Shown here piece by piece: positions 8,161-10,693 of a stretch of DNA of 10,693 nucleotides. The notes below the pieces were generated by a model. The model was not told the origin of the DNA, searched no databases, and worked only from the letters and a program-made list of their open reading frames with translations. Origin of the DNA: Caulobacteraceae bacterium (GTDB lineage: Bacteria > Pseudomonadota > Alphaproteobacteria > Caulobacterales > Caulobacteraceae); the NCBI GenBank assembly GCA_947501315.1, contig CANMXH010000070.1, forward strand, positions 1 to 10,693, read 5' to 3'. Positions within the stretch are counted from its first letter, which is position 1. The number at the start of each line of letters is the position of its first letter. Position numbers and translations under genes: made by a program.

Positions 8161-8805
8161 ATGCCCGCCAAGCCCCGCCCGAACTCCCCCGAGGACAACC
8201 TCGCCTTTATGCGAGCGATCGTCGAGGGCGGCGGACGCCCGCCCATGACCATGGCCGTCTGCTATCTGGCCGGAGGGTTGCTGTACGGGCTGCAGTGTCT
8301 GTTTCATGTCGGTCAGGTCGCGGGTCTTGTCCGCTGGTCCGGCCTCGCCAGCCTGACCTTTGTCACTCTCATCAGTGTGACCTTCCTGGTGATCCTGATC
8401 TGGGCCATCCTGAAGGACCGCAAGGACGGCGTCGGCGATCGCGGGCCTGCGGCCGCCCGCACGCTCAAGGCGGCCTTCAGCGCCACGGGCATGGCCAATG
8501 GGGCCGTCATCATCATCTTCGGCGTCGGGGCCATGCGGGACAACGACTTCGCCATCTGGCTCTACTATACGGCCATCGTCTTCGCGCTGCAGGCCGCCGC
8601 CTGGTATGTGGCCTGGACACTGAAGCGAAAGGCCTGGATGCTGGCCACGGCCCTGGGTGGCTGGGCGACGGCCGTGGCGCTGGGCCTGCTGGTGCGCGAG
8701 CCCATGTGGTATCTGGCTGTCTGCACCACCGCCCTGTTCCTGCTGTTCGCCCTGCCGGGATGGGTGATGTTCCGCGACGCCCGCGCCGCGCGCACTGCGG
8801 ACTGA
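8161..8805 (+). CDS. Six-helix membrane protein of unknown function
   Basis: A 214-residue protein I cannot assign to a named family. It starts with a short polar, acidic-basic N-terminus (PRPNSPEDNLAFMRAIVEGG) and then shows about six membrane segments: roughly 29-50, 57-80, 100-120, 126-148, 153-172 and 178-198, ending in a basic tail (MFRDARAARTAD). No enzymatic motif is visible. GGAG at 8150-8153 is well placed for ATG 8161; an in-frame TTG at 8104 would translate through the hairpin and is disfavoured. The next gene, a small winged-helix regulator, starts 6 nt after the stop, so the two are almost certainly co-translated. The likely idea is a membrane protein whose own regulator is encoded beside it, either as its repressor or as a partner. 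That role is inference from position only. Confidence 0.75.
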   Translation: MPAKPRPNSPEDNLAFMRAIVEGGGRPPMTMAVCYLAGGLLYGLQCLFHVGQVAGLVRWSGLASLTFVTLISVTFLVILIWAILKDRKDGVGDRGPAAARTLKAAFSATGMANGAVIIIFGVGAMRDNDFAIWLYYTAIVFALQAAAWYVAWTLKRKAWMLATALGGWATAVALGLLVREPMWYLAVCTTALFLLFALPGWVMFRDARAARTAD

Positions 8806-8811
8806 GACAGG

Positions 8812-9114
8812 ATGGGTCTCGCCGATCTCGGACGTATCGACGAGGTCATCCACGGCCGCCTGCGGCTGGGGATCATGGTGTATCTTGCCGACTCCGACGT
8901 GGCCGACTTCACCGAGCTGAAGATCGTACTCGAAGCCACCCAGGGCAATCTCTCGGTCCATCTGAAGAAGCTGGAGGAGGCGGGCTTCGTCGCTATCGCC
9001 AAGAGCTTCAAGGACAACAAACCCCTGACCCGGGTGTCGATCACGCCTTTGGGACGCAAGGCGTTCGGCGTCTATCTGGACGCCATCGGCAGTCTGATCG
9101 GCGGCAAGGACTGA
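8812..9114 (+). CDS. Winged-helix DNA-binding protein, HTH_34 type
   Basis: A 100-residue protein that is essentially one winged-helix domain. It has the pattern of the HTH_34 (winged helix DNA-binding) family: IDEVIHGRLRLGIMVYL at the start, FTELKIVLEATQGNLSVHLKK as helix-turn-helix, LEEAGFVAIAKSF leading into the wing, and LTRVSITPLGRKAFGVYL at the end. Proteins of this MarR/ArsR-like shape bind DNA as dimers; no ligand or metal-binding Cys/His cluster is visible, so what it senses is unknown. The ATG at 8812 is 6 nt after the upstream stop with only a weak ribosome site, consistent with translational coupling to the membrane protein gene. It may control its own block; the inverted repeat at 6825-6839 is one possible target. 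A GC-rich hairpin follows the stop. Confidence 0.88.
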   Translation: MGLADLGRIDEVIHGRLRLGIMVYLADSDVADFTELKIVLEATQGNLSVHLKKLEEAGFVAIAKSFKDNKPLTRVSITPLGRKAFGVYLDAIGSLIGGKD

Positions 9115-9117
9115 TGG

Positions 9118-9136
9118 GCCGGGGCTGGCCCCCGGC
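9118..9136 (+). other. GC-rich hairpin after the regulator gene
   Basis: GCCGGGG (9118-9124) pairs perfectly with CCCCGGC (9130-9136) over a 5-nt loop, starting 3 nt after the regulator's stop codon. No T-tract follows, so it resembles a transcript-end or pausing hairpin rather than a full intrinsic terminator. It marks a likely boundary before the serine hydrolase gene. Confidence 0.45.
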
Positions 9137-9180
9137 ACGGTTCACACCCTAAGCTCCTCCCACGAAGCGTGGAGAGATCG

Positions 9181-10278
9181 ATGAATTTCGGGACGGTTGT
9201 TATGGCGCTCACGCTCGCCGGGATCGGGGTGAGTCCGGGGCTTGCCCAGGTCTCGAGCCCGGCGGGGCTTCAGCTGGCAGTCGAAGGCCTGTCCCGTCCA
9301 GCTGCGATCTATGTTGCAGGCCAAGGTACGCCTGAGCCTTGGGGTGCAGCGGCGGGCATTGCCTATCCGGACACCGGCGGGCCGATTACGATCGATACGC
9401 CGCTCCGCATCGCCAGCAATACCAAGACCTTCACCGCCGCCACGGTGCTGAGGCTCTGGGAGACGGGTCGGATTGATCTCGACGCCCCGATCGGACCCCT
9501 ATTGGGCTCGTCGCTCAATGCCTTGCTGACCGCCGACGGCTATGACACCGCCGCCATCACCGTGCGTCATCTGCTAAGCCACAGCAGCGGTCTCTATGAT
9601 CATGGCGGTGACCAACGTTTCGTCGAAGCAGTAATGGCCGACCCCGGCCACTACTGGACGCGCGAGGAACTGCTGGGGCTGTCGATGGCCTATTCCGATC
9701 CCCAAGGCGATCCCGGTGTGGCCTTTCGCTATTCCGATACCGGCTACATTCTGCTGGGCGACATCGTCGAGCGCATCACGGGTCGGACGCTCGGCGTTGC
9801 GGTCCGTGAGGAACTGCGGCTCGATCGGCTGGGATTGAAGTCGACATGGTGGGAAATCATGGAACCGGCGCCGCCCGGCCTCATCCGCGCGCCTCAAAGC
9901 CTCGGAAGCATCAACGCTGCGGACTGGCATGCCTCGATGGACCTATACGGCGGCGGCGGACTGGTCATGTCGACGCGCGACCTGGCGGTTTTTTTCGCTG
10001 CCCTGTTCGAGGGCCGGATCTTCGACCGGCCCGAAACCCTGGAGGCGATGCTCTGGCAGGGCGATCACCGCCGCGCCGATCACTATCGTCTGGGCATCTT
10101 CGTCAGTGAGGTGAACGGACGGACCTTTTACTGGCACAGCGGATTCTGGGGCACCATTGCCCTCTATGCGCCAGCCACGGGAGTCGCTGTGGCCGGGGTG
10201 ACCGTCAACCATGACGGATTCGTCGTCATGCGCACCCTTGCCGAGTCGATCATCGGCGCCCCGCCGTCGCAGCCGTGA
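9181..10278 (+). CDS. Secreted serine hydrolase, class C beta-lactamase/DD-peptidase fold
   Basis: A 365-residue protein with a signal peptide (MNFGTVVMALTLAGIGVSPGLA, likely cut after A22) and a beta-lactamase-family domain. Catalytic motifs: S79-N80-T81-K82 (SxxK, in IASNTKTF), Y184-S185-D186 (YSDTGY) and H319-S320-G321 (WHSGFWG, the KTG-equivalent). VRHLLSHSSGLYDH is also typical. Relatives include class C beta-lactamases, D-Ala-D-Ala peptidases and esterases; substrate cannot be told, and lactamase activity should not be assumed. The YxN motif reads YSD here. ATG 9181 has GGAG at 9171-9174; an in-frame GTG at 9169 would overlap that site. Codon use seems a little less GC-biased than in neighbours (for example CTA, GTA and TTT codons), which hints at separate acquisition. 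Its TGA overlaps a possible GTG start of folP. Confidence 0.9.
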   Translation: MNFGTVVMALTLAGIGVSPGLAQVSSPAGLQLAVEGLSRPAAIYVAGQGTPEPWGAAAGIAYPDTGGPITIDTPLRIASNTKTFTAATVLRLWETGRIDLDAPIGPLLGSSLNALLTADGYDTAAITVRHLLSHSSGLYDHGGDQRFVEAVMADPGHYWTREELLGLSMAYSDPQGDPGVAFRYSDTGYILLGDIVERITGRTLGVAVREELRLDRLGLKSTWWEIMEPAPPGLIRAPQSLGSINAADWHASMDLYGGGGLVMSTRDLAVFFAALFEGRIFDRPETLEAMLWQGDHRRADHYRLGIFVSEVNGRTFYWHSGFWGTIALYAPATGVAVAGVTVNHDGFVVMRTLAESIIGAPPSQP

Positions 10279-10286
10279 TTGAACTC

Positions 10287-10693
10287 ATGTCCCCCACCGT
10301 CATGGGCATCGTCAATGTCACGCCGGACAGCTTCTCGGACGGGGGACGGCTGGCCTCGGTCGCGGCCGCCGTCGCCCATGGTCTGCGGCTGGTCGAACAG
10401 GGCGCGGCCGTCCTCGACATCGGCGGTGAAAGCACCCGGCCCGGGGCCGCGCCGGTCGCAGAGGCCGAGGAGATCGCCCGCACCATTCCGGTCATCGAGG
10501 GCCTGCGCGCCGCCCACTGGGCCGGTCCGATCAGCATCGACACCATGAAGCCCGCCGTGGCCCGCGCCGCCGCAGCCGCCGGGGCCACCATGTGGAACGA
10601 TGTGACGGCCCTCGGCTTCGCGCCTGACAGTCTGACGACAGCGGCCGAACTGGGCTGCGATGTGGTGTTGATGCATATGCGCGGCGAGCCCCA
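10287..10693 (+). CDS. folP: Dihydropteroate synthase (5' part)
   Basis: The frame stays open to the right edge, giving about 135 residues, roughly half of the enzyme. It joins p-aminobenzoate to dihydropterin pyrophosphate in folate synthesis and is the sulfonamide target. Visible motifs are VMGIVNVTPDSFSDGG at the N-terminus, VLDIGGESTRPGA, the ISIDTMKP strand, MWNDVTAL and VVLMHMRGEP at the cut edge. These are the pterin-binding barrel signatures. ATG 10287 gives the usual short lead before MGIVNVTPDSF. An in-frame GTG at 10275 overlaps the preceding stop as GTGA and would add four residues; neither has a clear ribosome site, so coupling to upstream translation is possible. In many bacteria folP directly follows ftsH; here four genes lie between. 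Confidence 0.95.
   Translation, partial: MSPTVMGIVNVTPDSFSDGGRLASVAAAVAHGLRLVEQGAAVLDIGGESTRPGAAPVAEAEEIARTIPVIEGLRAAHWAGPISIDTMKPAVARAAAAAGATMWNDVTALGFAPDSLTTAAELGCDVVLMHMRGEP

Noticed and set aside
6888..8252. A minus-strand open frame of about 450 codons opposite the acyltransferase gene
   Set aside because: The translation is Gln/Gly/Arg/Asp-rich and low-complexity, as expected from the complement of a membrane-protein gene. The + strand frame has clear family signatures.

Overview
The window is a GC-rich bacterial chromosome segment with every supported gene on the + strand. The order tolB - pal - cpoB - tilS - ftsH - folP, the protein signatures (HEGGH in FtsH, a Pal lipoprotein with a Pro/Thr-rich linker, a TilS with the 'ELMR' and 'LGRLREW' variants) and the base composition point to an alphaproteobacterium, most likely Caulobacterales (Caulobacter/Brevundimonas type). 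The genus is inferred from remembered synteny, not from a search.

Layout. (1) 1-3427 is the Tol-Pal envelope block: the 3' part of tolB, pal, a strong intrinsic terminator, a DUF3667 zinc-ribbon membrane protein gene that does not belong to the classical Tol-Pal set, and cpoB (ybgF). (2) 3424-4788 is tilS, the tRNA-Ile2 lysidine synthetase gene. It appears to start at a CTG overlapping the cpoB stop codon, and it carries a 153-nt structured palindromic repeat inserted in frame between its catalytic and C-terminal domains. (3) 4828-6762 is ftsH, the membrane AAA+ metalloprotease, followed by a likely terminator. (4) 6882-10278 is a four-gene accessory block between ftsH and folP: an OpgC/acyltransferase-3 family membrane protein, a six-helix membrane protein of unknown function, a small winged-helix regulator (HTH_34 type) directly behind it, and a secreted class-C-beta-lactamase-like serine hydrolase. 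(5) 10287 to the right edge is the 5' part of folP (dihydropteroate synthase).

How the parts fit. TolB, Pal and CpoB act in the periplasm and at the outer membrane to coordinate envelope constriction. FtsH does inner-membrane quality control. TilS and FolP are housekeeping enzymes whose linkage to ftsH is conserved. The accessory block has a cell-surface flavour (acyl transfer, a periplasmic hydrolase, a membrane protein/regulator pair) and is probably lineage-specific cargo in an otherwise conserved region. I see no tRNA, rRNA, CRISPR array, integrase or transposase.

Most worth a second look: the in-frame palindromic element that seems to replace the normal interdomain segment of the essential TilS enzyme, the CTG start of tilS, and the two interruptions of conserved gene order (DUF3667 in tol-pal; four genes between ftsH and folP).
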